The notes beneath the pieces are model-generated. The model made no database searches. It was not told the DNA's origin and saw nothing but the letters and a program-made list of their open reading frames with translations. The position numbers were made by a program, and so were the translations under genes. Below, one piece after another: positions 51,551 through 59,467 of a stretch of 64,000 nucleotides of DNA; within the stretch, counting starts at the first letter, position 1, and the number at the start of each line of letters is the position of its first letter. The stretch is taken from contig NZ_JBQHVU010000008.1 of the NCBI RefSeq assembly GCF_052064335.1, forward strand, positions 1 through 64,000. Direction: 5' to 3'. This DNA comes from Weimeria sp002480925. Lineage in GTDB: Bacteria; Bacillota; Clostridia; Lachnospirales; Lachnospiraceae.

Positions 51551-52078
51551 TCAATTGACTTTCTTTACGTCTGCGAAACCTATCTCAACCGGGGTTTCAC
51601 GTCCGAACATCTCTACATTGATGGTAACTGTCTGCTTGCTTGTGTTCATTGAGGTGATCACACCGGCGGTATCCTTCCAGACACCTCCGAGTACAGAGAC
51701 CGTATCTCCGACACCGAAATCCACCCTGACATCCTCTGTGGTGCGAACGCCCATGCTTCTCATCTCGAAATCGGTAAGAGGAACCGGCTTGCTCTCCGGG
51801 CCAACAAAGCCCGTAACGCCTCTGGTATTCCTTACGATATACCAGGTATCATCATTCATCACCATCTTGATCAGAACATATCCCGGAAAGAGCTTGTGCT
51901 CCGCCGTCTTTCTTTTGCCGTTCTTAACCTCGGTGACTTCCTCGGTAGGCACCATAACCTCCTGAATCAGATCCTCGAGATGACGGTTCTTGACGGCCTC
52001 CTCGATAGTGGTCTTTACCTTGTTCTCATATCCTGAGTAGGTATGCGCCACATACCACTTTGCTTGTGTCTCTGCCAT
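51551..52078 (-). CDS. nusG: Transcription termination/antitermination protein NusG
   Basis: Elongation factor that binds RNA polymerase and links it to termination or the ribosome. 175 residues: NGN domain (about 1-115) with WYVAHTYSGYENKVKTTIEE near 8-27 and HKLFPGYVLIKM near 61-72, and a KOW domain (about 122-175) with VDFGVGDTVSVLGGVWKDTAGV. Complete. Follows secE by 13 bases. Confidence 0.97.
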   Translation of the reverse strand: MAETQAKWYVAHTYSGYENKVKTTIEEAVKNRHLEDLIQEVMVPTEEVTEVKNGKRKTAEHKLFPGYVLIKMVMNDDTWYIVRNTRGVTGFVGPESKPVPLTDFEMRSMGVRTTEDVRVDFGVGDTVSVLGGVWKDTAGVITSMNTSKQTVTINVEMFGRETPVEIGFADVKKVN

Positions 52079-52091
52079 TGCATGCCCTCCG

Positions 52092-52304
52092 TCAAAGTTT
52101 GATCACTTTTTCAAATCCGAACTTGATAAGCATATCGAAAAGAACGATAAGCAGCGCAAGTACAACTGAAACAATGACAGTTGCTGAAGTCTGACGTCCT
52201 ACCGTAGGAGCATCAGCCCAGACGATCTTGCGGAACTCATCCTTTATGCCTTCCCACCATTCAGAAATGCTCTTCTTCTTTGTCTTAGCATTGCTTTCTG
52301 CCAT
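52092..52304 (-). CDS. secE: Protein translocase subunit SecE
   Basis: Essential small subunit of SecYEG. 70 residues with the cytoplasmic amphipathic segment WWEGIKDEFRKIVWADAP near 16-33 and a single C-terminal transmembrane helix (about 42-63, TVIVSVVLALLIVLFDMLI). Between rpmG and nusG, the standard arrangement. Confidence 0.95.
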   Translation of the reverse strand: MAESNAKTKKKSISEWWEGIKDEFRKIVWADAPTVGRQTSATVIVSVVLALLIVLFDMLIKFGFEKVIKL

Positions 52305-52315
52305 AAGGTGCTCCT

Positions 52316-52465
52316 TTACTTTGTCTCTTTGTGTAAAGTATGCTTTCTGCAGAATGGGCAGTACTTCTTGGTCTCCATCCTTTCAGGATGTGTCTTCTTG
52401 TCCTTTGTCAGATTGTAGTTTCTGTGCTGACACTCTGTGCAGGCAAGTGTTATCTTTGTACGCAC
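52316..52465 (-). CDS. rpmG: Ribosomal protein L33
   Basis: 49 residues, MRTKITLACTECQHRNYNLT then KDKKTHPERMETKKYCPFCR. GTG start with GGAGGTGG upstream. Both CxxC pairs (CTEC, CPFC) are present, so this is the zinc-binding (C+) form. It is the first gene of rpmG-secE-nusG-rplK-rplA. Confidence 0.93.
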   Translation of the reverse strand: MRTKITLACTECQHRNYNLTKDKKTHPERMETKKYCPFCRKHTLHKETK

Positions 52466-52589
52466 AACTTCCACCTCCAAATCAGTTATTGTGTGTGTTT
52501 ATTTGGGTCATTTCCATACCTGTGCCCGGCAGCCGCTATCCGCCAGATTCAGAGCATAAAAAAAAGACCCTGTCATCCATAGCCTTAAT

Positions 52590-52618
52590 AGAATACCATG
52601 GAGAGAGAGCCTTGTCAA
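52590..52618 (-). promoter_or_regulatory. Promoter of the rpmG-secE-nusG operon
   Basis: Minus strand TTGACA (52613-52618), 17-base spacer, TATTCT (52590-52595). The leader of about 118 bases contains no recognised structure beyond a T-rich stretch. Confidence 0.75.
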
Positions 52619-52636
52619 GGAGTTTTTATTTAACGC

Positions 52637-52703
52637 CCTCCTACCTCGCACCTCACACCTCGCACCTCACACCTCTCACCTCTCACCTCTCACCTCGCAC
52701 CTT
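52637..52703. repeat. One-sided heptad array downstream of prfB
   Basis: About nine units: CACCTCG, CACCTCA and CACCTCT. No opposing GAGGTNN arm is present. It is followed by the GGAAGTTC module at 52710. Confidence 0.85.
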
Positions 52704-52838
52704 ACTGCTAAGGAAGTTCTTTTCGCTAAATTCGAGCTGCGCCTTCGGCTTGCTCTCATTAATCTCAAAGAACGACCTCGCCTGTGGTTCGAGCTTCGTC
52801 TTCGACTCGCTCTTACCTACAGGCTTTCGGCCTCTACT
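52704..52838. repeat. GGAAGTTC module overlapping the prfB 3' end
   Basis: GGAAGTTCTTTTCGCTAAATTC head (52711-52732), then two rounds of hairpin tail (CTTCGGCTTGCTC; GTTCGAGC...GACTCGCTC) ending CTACAGGCTTTCGGCCTC. The last part codes for the C-terminal residues and stop of prfB. Confidence 0.78.
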
Positions 52839-53962
52839 CCGCGTTTCGGTCTTCCCAGTGATACCCACTTGAGATATGCGTTCATGAAAGGATCCAGGTC
52901 GCCATCCATCACGCCATCGACATTTGAGGTCTCCTCGCCTGTCCGTAGATCCTTTACCATTGTGTATGGCTGAAAAACATAGGAACGGATCTGGTTGCCC
53001 CAGCTGATAGAATTCACATCGCCTCTGATCTCGGCCTCCTTCTGTTCCTGCTCCTGCTCCTTTAATAGCTCTAGCTTGGCACGCAGCATCTCCATAGCCT
53101 TGTCCTTGTTCATGTGCTGGCTTCGCTCATTCTGGCAGGTAACGACAATCCCGGTCGGAAAGTGGGTGATCCTGATCGCAGATGAGGTCTTGTTGATATG
53201 CTGTCCACCGGCTCCACTCGAACGATATGTATCTATCCTGATATCCTCATCCTTTATCTCTATATCAGGGGCATCCTTAAGCTCCGGCATTACATCAGCA
53301 TTTGAAAAAGAGGTCTGTCTCTTACCATTTGCATTGAAAGGAGAGATACGCACAAGCCTGTGGACTCCCTTCTCCGAACGGAGATATCCGTATGCATTTT
53401 CTCCATTTACCTGAAAGGTCACAGACTGAAGGCCTGCCTCGTCCCCCTCTACCTCATCTAATAGCTCGACAGCAAATCCATGCTTGTCTGCCCACTTCAT
53501 ATACATACGATAGAGCATCTGTGTCCAGTCCATTGCCTCTGTTCCGCCTGCTCCGGCATGAAGGGTCACGATAGCATTGTTGTGGTCGTATTTGCCAGAG
53601 AGAAGGGTCTTTATCCTTAAATCCTCAAGATCCTTTTTGAATTCCTCGAATTCCTGCTCTGCCTCCTCAAGCATAGCCGGATCATCCTCGTCCATCTCCT
53701 GGTCCATTTCGATAAAGGTCTCTATATCCTCGTATTTCTGCTGAAGAGCATCAGCTACAGTCACATCATCCTTAAGGCTTTTAAGTGTCTGGCTCTTAGC
53801 TGTTGCAGCCTCGGCATCATTCCAGAAGTCAGGGGCCTCCATCTCACGCTCCATCTCCTCTATCCTGTTCTTCTTGCCTTCTATATCAAGCGATCCGAGA
53901 ACCTCCTTCATAACAGGCTCATATCCCGAAAGCTCGCCCTTCATCTGGTCAAATTCTAACAC
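52817..53962 (-). CDS. prfB: Peptide chain release factor 2
   Basis: Recognises UAA/UGA and releases the finished chain. 381 residues in one frame. The stop-codon recognition motif is read as SPF near 206-208, and the GGQ loop lies in SSGAGGQHINKTSSAIRITH near 248-267. The early CTT is followed by GAT, so the programmed frameshift found in many RF2 genes is absent. The last dozen residues (GRPKRGVEAESL) come from an adjoining dispersed repeat. First residue choice follows the RF2 N-terminus. Confidence 0.93.
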   Translation of the reverse strand: MLEFDQMKGELSGYEPVMKEVLGSLDIEGKKNRIEEMEREMEAPDFWNDAEAATAKSQTLKSLKDDVTVADALQQKYEDIETFIEMDQEMDEDDPAMLEEAEQEFEEFKKDLEDLRIKTLLSGKYDHNNAIVTLHAGAGGTEAMDWTQMLYRMYMKWADKHGFAVELLDEVEGDEAGLQSVTFQVNGENAYGYLRSEKGVHRLVRISPFNANGKRQTSFSNADVMPELKDAPDIEIKDEDIRIDTYRSSGAGGQHINKTSSAIRITHFPTGIVVTCQNERSQHMNKDKAMEMLRAKLELLKEQEQEQKEAEIRGDVNSISWGNQIRSYVFQPYTMVKDLRTGEETSNVDGVMDGDLDPFMNAYLKWVSLGRPKRGVEAESL

Positions 53963-53999
53963 TTTTATCTCCTTATCTGGTCAGTGACCCGCCATCCAT

Positions 54000-55238
54000 T
54001 CATTGGTACAAAAGCTTGCCCAAAAGCACGCTTATACCCTTCTGTACCTGATTGTCCTTTGAGAAATCATAGTCCGAAAGGTCATCAAGGCCTGCCCTGT
54101 CACCGCTATATCTGTATTTCAGCACTATATCAGGCTTAATGCCCTTCTTGTGTATGCACTCACCGTCAGGAGTAAAGTATCTCTCTACGGTAAGCTTTAC
54201 AGCAGAGCCGTCCCCTAAGGTAAACTCCTGCTGCACTATCCCCTTTCCAAAGGTCCTGGTGCCTATCAGGGTCCCGTACTTAAAATCCCTTACAGCACCC
54301 GAAAAGATCTCGGCTGCCGAGGCCGTATCTCCTGATACGAGCACAACGGTAGCAAGCTTCTCCTGCTTCTTGTCATCTGAGCTGAAGGTCGTCTTTTTGC
54401 CGTTCTTATCCATCATACAGACAGTGGTGCCCTTTGGCAGGATATCATCAAGTATCCTTGTCACAGAGTCCACAAGTCCACCGGGATTTTCCCTCAGATC
54501 ATAGATCACAGCCTTCATTCCCTCTCCCTTTAGAGACTTAAGCTCCTTCTCGAATTCCTTTGCAGTAGTTCCGTTGAACTCGGCTATATTTATATAACCG
54601 ATGCCATGCTCTTTGTCAAGCATCCGTCCCCATACAGACTGCGAGGTCAGCTTCTCGCGCCTTATGCTGACCTTTTTTCTCACGCCTGACCGGGAATAGA
54701 CCACATTTACCTTACTGCCTGCCCTTCCCTTTATATGGCCTGTGAAATCTGAAAGGCTCATGTCGGAAGCTATATATCCGTCACAGGCGATTATATAGTC
54801 ACCCTTTTTCAGTCCGGCCCGATCTGCCGGTGAACCTGAAAAGACCCTTACAACCTTTACCTTTCCGCTTGATGCATCCTTTGTCACACTGATCCCTATG
54901 CCAGTATACTTCCCGGAAGTCTCCTGCTGCATCTTCTTATATTCGGCGCTCGTAAGATACTCTGAATATGGATCATCCATTGCCCCGACAAGACCACGGT
55001 AGACTCCGGTCTCCTTATCCTTATCTGAAATATCCTTATAATAATATTTATCTATCAGTCCGGAAATGACCTTGACCTTTGCTATGGATCTTATGTTTAA
55101 AAAATCCAGATCGAAGGCCTTTCCAAGGATCAGATATGCTCCTGTAAGAAGAGCAGCAAGAAATACCAGAACACCTATGGCTCCGGCTAAAATGCCTTTT
55201 TTGAAATCACTTGAGCTTGCTTTTTCCTTATCAGACAT
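54000..55238 (-). CDS. ctpA: S41 family carboxy-terminal processing peptidase
   Basis: Membrane-anchored serine protease of the CtpA/Prc type. 412 residues: an N-terminal helix (about 15-35), PDZ domain (about 95-180) with YTGIGISVTKDASSG and SGSPADRAGLKKGDYI, and a catalytic core with ENPGGLVD near 249-256. The Ser-Lys dyad lies in SGDTASAAEIFSG (near 303-315) and RTFGKGIVQ (near 329-337). It probably cleaves exported proteins near their C-terminus. It overlaps the ftsX end by eight bases, a common clostridial pairing with ftsEX. Confidence 0.92.
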   Translation of the reverse strand: MSDKEKASSSDFKKGILAGAIGVLVFLAALLTGAYLILGKAFDLDFLNIRSIAKVKVISGLIDKYYYKDISDKDKETGVYRGLVGAMDDPYSEYLTSAEYKKMQQETSGKYTGIGISVTKDASSGKVKVVRVFSGSPADRAGLKKGDYIIACDGYIASDMSLSDFTGHIKGRAGSKVNVVYSRSGVRKKVSIRREKLTSQSVWGRMLDKEHGIGYINIAEFNGTTAKEFEKELKSLKGEGMKAVIYDLRENPGGLVDSVTRILDDILPKGTTVCMMDKNGKKTTFSSDDKKQEKLATVVLVSGDTASAAEIFSGAVRDFKYGTLIGTRTFGKGIVQQEFTLGDGSAVKLTVERYFTPDGECIHKKGIKPDIVLKYRYSGDRAGLDDLSDYDFSKDNQVQKGISVLLGKLLYQ

Positions 55239-56139
55239 GTAAATGCTTCTTTAGTGTAAGACGAGATCCAACGTAACCTATTCCTACTCCCAGTATCAGT
55301 GAAACCGGAACAAGGACTCTGAAAATGCTTCCGATCGGAGTGAACGAAAACATATTCGACAGTGCATCAAAACGGGTCGCAACGTAGCGGATTATCCTGC
55401 CATAGAGAGTATAGAGAAGAAGGAGCGGAATAATGGATCCTATAAGACCTATCGTCACACCCTCTACTATAAAAGGCTCCCTGACAAAAGAATCCTTCGC
55501 TCCGATTAGCTTCATAATAGCTATCTCCTCTTTCCTGACAGAGATACCTACCGTAATGGTATTGCTTATAAGAAAGACTGCAACTGCCACGAGCACAAGA
55601 ACTATGCCCATAGAGATAAGCCTAACAAGAGCATTGAAGTCTGTAAGTGTGCGGGCCGTAGATGCAGACTGATGGACCTCACGGACTCCCTCTAGCGAGC
55701 TTAAATACTTTACAAGCTTAGCCTGCTTTGATACATCCTTCAGATAGATTTCGTAATTGGCCATGTCCTTAAGTGGATTGTCGTCTGCAAACGACTTGGC
55801 TGCATCCTTGTGGTTGCCGAAATAGCTTTTCTGGAACTCCTTCCAGGCCTCGTCAGCCGTCACGAACTTATAGGTCCTGACCTCTTTCCTTTTGCTTATG
55901 GCTGTACCTATCTTATCGATCTGGGTCTGGGTCGCGTTATTATCGAAATAAACAGTAACAGCAACACCCTTCTCGGCATTTTTGAGCATTCCGCCAAAGT
56001 TCATGCTTACCGCATAAAAGAGGCCGAAAAGAAATATGCAGGCTGTCATAGTAGCTACCGAGGCGAGCGAGAACATCTTGTTCCTCCATATGTTCTTTAG
56101 TCCCTGCCTCAGATTGTAGTTAAATGAGCTGAAATTCAT
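55231..56139 (-). CDS. ftsX: Cell division protein FtsX
   Basis: Integral membrane partner of FtsE that controls cell-wall hydrolases during division. 302 residues, four helices: about 23-45, then a large extracellular domain (about 50-170) that contacts hydrolases or their activators, followed by helices near 174-198, 223-245 and 272-292. IRRKE-type coupling region near 203-214 (VRKEEIAIMKLIGA). Shares one base with ftsE. Confidence 0.93.
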   Translation of the reverse strand: MNFSSFNYNLRQGLKNIWRNKMFSLASVATMTACIFLFGLFYAVSMNFGGMLKNAEKGVAVTVYFDNNATQTQIDKIGTAISKRKEVRTYKFVTADEAWKEFQKSYFGNHKDAAKSFADDNPLKDMANYEIYLKDVSKQAKLVKYLSSLEGVREVHQSASTARTLTDFNALVRLISMGIVLVLVAVAVFLISNTITVGISVRKEEIAIMKLIGAKDSFVREPFIVEGVTIGLIGSIIPLLLLYTLYGRIIRYVATRFDALSNMFSFTPIGSIFRVLVPVSLILGVGIGYVGSRLTLKKHLHV

Positions 56140-56810
56140 CAGAGAGCCTCCTCTTCGTCGCTCATAAGAGTTCCCTTGTAGATAGTGATCACACGCTTGT
56201 TCATAGCCCGGACGATCTCCATATTATGGGTTACGACAAGGACCGTGGTACCGTCCTTATTGATCTCGTCGAGAAGCTTCATTATCTCCCAGGCATTGTG
56301 GCCGTCGAGATTTCCTGTCGGCTCATCCGCAAGAAGGATCTTGGGATGATTGACAAGAGCTCTTGCAATCGCAACTCTCTGCTGCTCTCCTCCTGACAGA
56401 TGGTTGGGAAGAGAACGATATTTGCTGGCAAGCCCTACACGTGAAAGCATCTGCGGAACCCTTTTCTTTATCTCACGCTTTGAGGCTCCTGTGACTCTCA
56501 TGGCAAAGGCCACATTTTCATAGACATTCCTGTCCTTTAACAGTCTGAAATCCTGGAATACACATCCGATCTTCCTTCTGTATTCAGGAATGTCCTTATG
56601 TCTAATCCTGGAAAGATCCTTACCTGCCACCTCGATCTTTCCTGCGGTAGGTGGGAATTCCTTAAGAAGAAGCTTGATCAGGGTAGACTTTCCAGAGCCG
56701 GAATCTCCGACTATAAATGCGAATTCACCCTGATCTATATCCATGCTTATATCCTTTAAGGCTGCCACGCCCTTCTCGTATGTCTTTGTGACATTTGTAA
56801 GTGTGATCAA
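56139..56810 (-). CDS. ftsE: Cell division ATP-binding protein FtsE
   Basis: ATPase of the FtsEX complex. 223 residues: Walker A GDSGSGKST near 36-44, Q-loop FQDFRLLKDR near 87-96, signature LSGGEQQRVA near 142-151, Walker B ILLADEPTGNLD near 161-172 and H-loop VVTHN. It overlaps the upstream CdaR-type regulator gene by four bases. Confidence 0.95.
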   Translation of the reverse strand: MITLTNVTKTYEKGVAALKDISMDIDQGEFAFIVGDSGSGKSTLIKLLLKEFPPTAGKIEVAGKDLSRIRHKDIPEYRRKIGCVFQDFRLLKDRNVYENVAFAMRVTGASKREIKKRVPQMLSRVGLASKYRSLPNHLSGGEQQRVAIARALVNHPKILLADEPTGNLDGHNAWEIMKLLDEINKDGTTVLVVTHNMEIVRAMNKRVITIYKGTLMSDEEEAL

Positions 56811-57898
56811 AAATCCTGCGCCTCCATATACTTCATGTATTCTACAACCATCATGGCGATCTTGAATGTTATAGCATCGTCAAATACACGAAGATCCAGT
56901 CCTGTGCTCTTCTGGATCTTGTCGAGACGGTATACCAGTGTATTCCTGTGTATATAGAGCTGTCTCGATGTCTCAGAAACATTCAGACTGTTTTCAAAAA
57001 ATTTGTTGATGGTAACCAGAGTCTCCTCATCAAAGTCATCAGGAGAACGGTCTCCGAATATCTCGCCAATGAACATCTTGCACAGAGGGATCGGCAGCTG
57101 ATAAATCAGACGTCCGATACCAAGCACTGAATAAGCTATGATCTGCTTGTCTGAGAAGAATATCTTTCCTACGTCAAGTGCCAGCACTGCCTCCTTATAG
57201 GAACGGGACACATCCTTCAAGTCAGTAACTATAGTGCCATAGGAGATTCTGACTGCATCCTGCTGTCTGTCACAGAAAACCTGAAAGACGCTTTCGCAGG
57301 CCTTCTCTACTTCATCATAGCTGTTCTGTGCGAGCTGCTTTACTACTATTATATTATCCTCGTCAACCGCAGTGACGAAATCATGGTTCTTGCTTCCGAA
57401 TATGCCTCTTACACACTCCATCTCGTCTCCGCGCTTGATCTTGTCATTTATCTCTATAACTATACAGACCCTTAAAGCCTCGACATCTATATGAAGCTTC
57501 TTTGACCTGTTGTAAATGTCGACGAGCAGGAGATTATCGAGCAGGAGATTCTTAATGAAATTGTCCCTGTCAAACCTTTCCTTATAGGCTACTGTTAGCT
57601 CAGAGAGCTGGAATGCACAGACCTTGCCCATTCCCTGCGCCTTGTCCTCATCGTCATCCCTTGATATAAGGATGAACTCCAGATTGCCATCGTCATATAC
57701 CTTGAAAAAGTCGCAGCCGTCCATTACCTGGCTCTCTGCATGGGACTTGGCAAAGTCGACCGTTGACGCACTGTAACGGGGGGCATCAGTCATTGTGGAG
57801 GCCAGCACAGCACCCTCCGGATCCGTAACAGCAAAATCCACCTTTGTGATAGCACATAATCCGTCTATCGTCTTTTGTAAAATCTGATTAGTGATCAT
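56807..57898 (-). CDS. CdaR/PucR-type transcriptional regulator
   Basis: 363 residues. The start MITNQILQ follows GGGGG; longer frames lack a site. An N-terminal sensory region resembles the sugar-diacid recognition domain (TKVDFAVTDPEGAVLASTMT near 15-34), followed by a GGDEF-like middle region. A C-terminal helix-turn-helix NVSETSRQLYIHRNTLVYRL near 308-327 belongs to the CdaR/PucR family. It overlaps ftsE, heading the operon. Why a metabolite-type regulator heads a division operon is unclear; it may be autogenous or act elsewhere. Confidence 0.82.
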   Translation of the reverse strand: MITNQILQKTIDGLCAITKVDFAVTDPEGAVLASTMTDAPRYSASTVDFAKSHAESQVMDGCDFFKVYDDGNLEFILISRDDDEDKAQGMGKVCAFQLSELTVAYKERFDRDNFIKNLLLDNLLLVDIYNRSKKLHIDVEALRVCIVIEINDKIKRGDEMECVRGIFGSKNHDFVTAVDEDNIIVVKQLAQNSYDEVEKACESVFQVFCDRQQDAVRISYGTIVTDLKDVSRSYKEAVLALDVGKIFFSDKQIIAYSVLGIGRLIYQLPIPLCKMFIGEIFGDRSPDDFDEETLVTINKFFENSLNVSETSRQLYIHRNTLVYRLDKIQKSTGLDLRVFDDAITFKIAMMVVEYMKYMEAQDF

Positions 57899-58039
57899 TA
57901 TAACCCCCATTGGTAAATGTGCACTAAAAATGCCTGTCATTTTTGAGCAATATTTACAAGTACTCCTTATAGTTTAATACAATCTGACGAAAAATAAAAG
58001 ACCTTTTTGTTACTTTTTATGCATTATGCGTGAAAAACA

Positions 58040-58072
58040 GCATTAAAAAAGCACCCCCTGTGAGGGGGTGCC
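58040..58072 (-). terminator. Terminator of the NlpC/P60 gene
   Basis: GCACCCCC / GGGGGTGC stem with a short loop, followed by TTTTTT on the minus strand, just after the stop codon. Confidence 0.88.
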
Positions 58073-58084
58073 ACCTTTATAGGA

Positions 58085-59323
58085 TCAAAGTACACGACGG
58101 ACTGCTGCTATGTTTCTGTAATTTGCATTAGAGATCTTGATACCGTCACGGGCATTTGATGCATGAACGATACGTCCTCCGCCGATATAGAGTGCTACGT
58201 GTCCGCTGTAGCAAACAATATCACCAGGCTGCATCTCTGATGTGGAAACTCCTCTTCCTACGCTTCTGTCAGCTGATGATGAATGAGGAAGACTAACACC
58301 GAACTTCCTGTATACACTCATTACAAATCCTGAGCAATCAGCTCCATTTGTAAGAGATGTACCGCCCCATACATACGGATTCCCTACGAACTGGCAGGCA
58401 TAGCTTGCAACTGAGCTTCCGCTGCCGCCTGAAGGAGCCTGATATGATGAGCTTCCTGATGACTGGCTCGATGATGAAGACGAAGAAGATGAAGATGAAG
58501 ACGAAGAAGATGATGCGGATGAATCTGAAACCTCATCTCTTACTACTGCTCTTGCTGCCTTTGCCTTCTTAGCTGCCTTAATAGACTCTATTGTCTTAGC
58601 ATGTGAGAAGGTATCTCTTACTGTGACATAATCAGCTGAAACATATCCCTTGTCATCATCAGCCTTTACCTTGATCCAGCCATCCTTCTCATCTGCTAAA
58701 ACCTTAAGTTCTGAGCTGCCAGGTACAAGATCTAAAACCTCTGAATCCGAATCAGCCTTTGCACGAACCTTGAGTGTTGTGGTATTTACTGTAGCTACAG
58801 GAACAGCTGCCTTCTCGACCGCGTCCTTGCTTCCTACTGTAAGATACTCATTCTTGACCCAGCCTGTAACCTTTCCGGACTTGATCTTGGTCCAGCCCTT
58901 CTTTGTATCGATGACATGACCGAGATTGTCATTGTAGATATGGCCTACAAGCTTTGAGCTCTGGCTTGCATGCTTTCTTACATTCGCAAAATCTGAAACC
59001 CTTGCGATCGCGAGCTTGTCATACTTCTGCTGCTCGGCTGCTTTCTCTGCAGCTGCCTGATCCTCCTCAGCATCAAGCTCATCTGATGTATCTGAAACTA
59101 TATCTGCAAGAGCTCTGTTGACACCTGAAAGAGTACTTCCAGTACCTGTAACAGCCTGATCTGCTGTATCAGCCTGACTGGCATCCGTATCATTAGTTGC
59201 AAGCCTTACCATTGCGGAAGCTCCGGCAACCGGTGCTGCCTGTGTCGGAAGTGCTGCTCCTGCAAGCATGATCCCTGCTGAAAGTGTAAGTGCTGCCGCC
59301 TGTACCTTGCGATTACGATTCAT
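58085..59323 (-). CDS. Secreted NlpC/P60 peptidoglycan endopeptidase with SH3 domains
   Basis: 412 residues. Signal peptide (about 1-30), helical/disordered stretch, then two bacterial SH3 domains (about 105-160 and 175-235). These are followed by a serine-rich linker of about 25 residues and the C-terminal NlpC/P60 domain (about 300-412). The catalytic cysteine lies in NGADCSGFV and the histidine in SGHVALYIGGG. It cuts peptide stems in the cell wall. A WalR-type box and consensus promoter lie upstream. Neighbouring ftsEX may influence such hydrolases, but that link is only positional. Confidence 0.9.
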   Translation of the reverse strand: MNRNRKVQAAALTLSAGIMLAGAALPTQAAPVAGASAMVRLATNDTDASQADTADQAVTGTGSTLSGVNRALADIVSDTSDELDAEEDQAAAEKAAEQQKYDKLAIARVSDFANVRKHASQSSKLVGHIYNDNLGHVIDTKKGWTKIKSGKVTGWVKNEYLTVGSKDAVEKAAVPVATVNTTTLKVRAKADSDSEVLDLVPGSSELKVLADEKDGWIKVKADDDKGYVSADYVTVRDTFSHAKTIESIKAAKKAKAARAVVRDEVSDSSASSSSSSSSSSSSSSSSQSSGSSSYQAPSGGSGSSVASYACQFVGNPYVWGGTSLTNGADCSGFVMSVYRKFGVSLPHSSSADRSVGRGVSTSEMQPGDIVCYSGHVALYIGGGRIVHASNARDGIKISNANYRNIAAVRRVL

Positions 59324-59366
59324 TCTTATAACCTCTTATAAATTTGTTATATTGTCATTAACAGTT

Positions 59367-59383
59367 ATTACAAATTTGTTACA
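59367..59383. promoter_or_regulatory. WalR-type box upstream of the NlpC/P60 gene
   Basis: Minus strand TGTAAC AAATT TGTAAT fits the WalR (YycF) consensus TGTWAH-N5-TGTWAH exactly. WalRK is the essential two-component system controlling wall hydrolases in Firmicutes. The box overlaps the predicted transcription start, which would suit repression. Confidence 0.65.
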
Positions 59384-59389
59384 TTTGTT

Positions 59390-59418
59390 AATATACACTG
59401 GTAAGAGGTTTTTGTCAA
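59390..59418 (-). promoter_or_regulatory. Promoter of the NlpC/P60 gene
   Basis: Minus strand TTGACA (59413-59418), 17-base spacer, TATATT (59390-59395). Confidence 0.8.
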
Positions 59419-59467
59419 GCTATTTCTTAAAAAAAAATTGAAAAAATTTCAATATTTACTACTGCCT

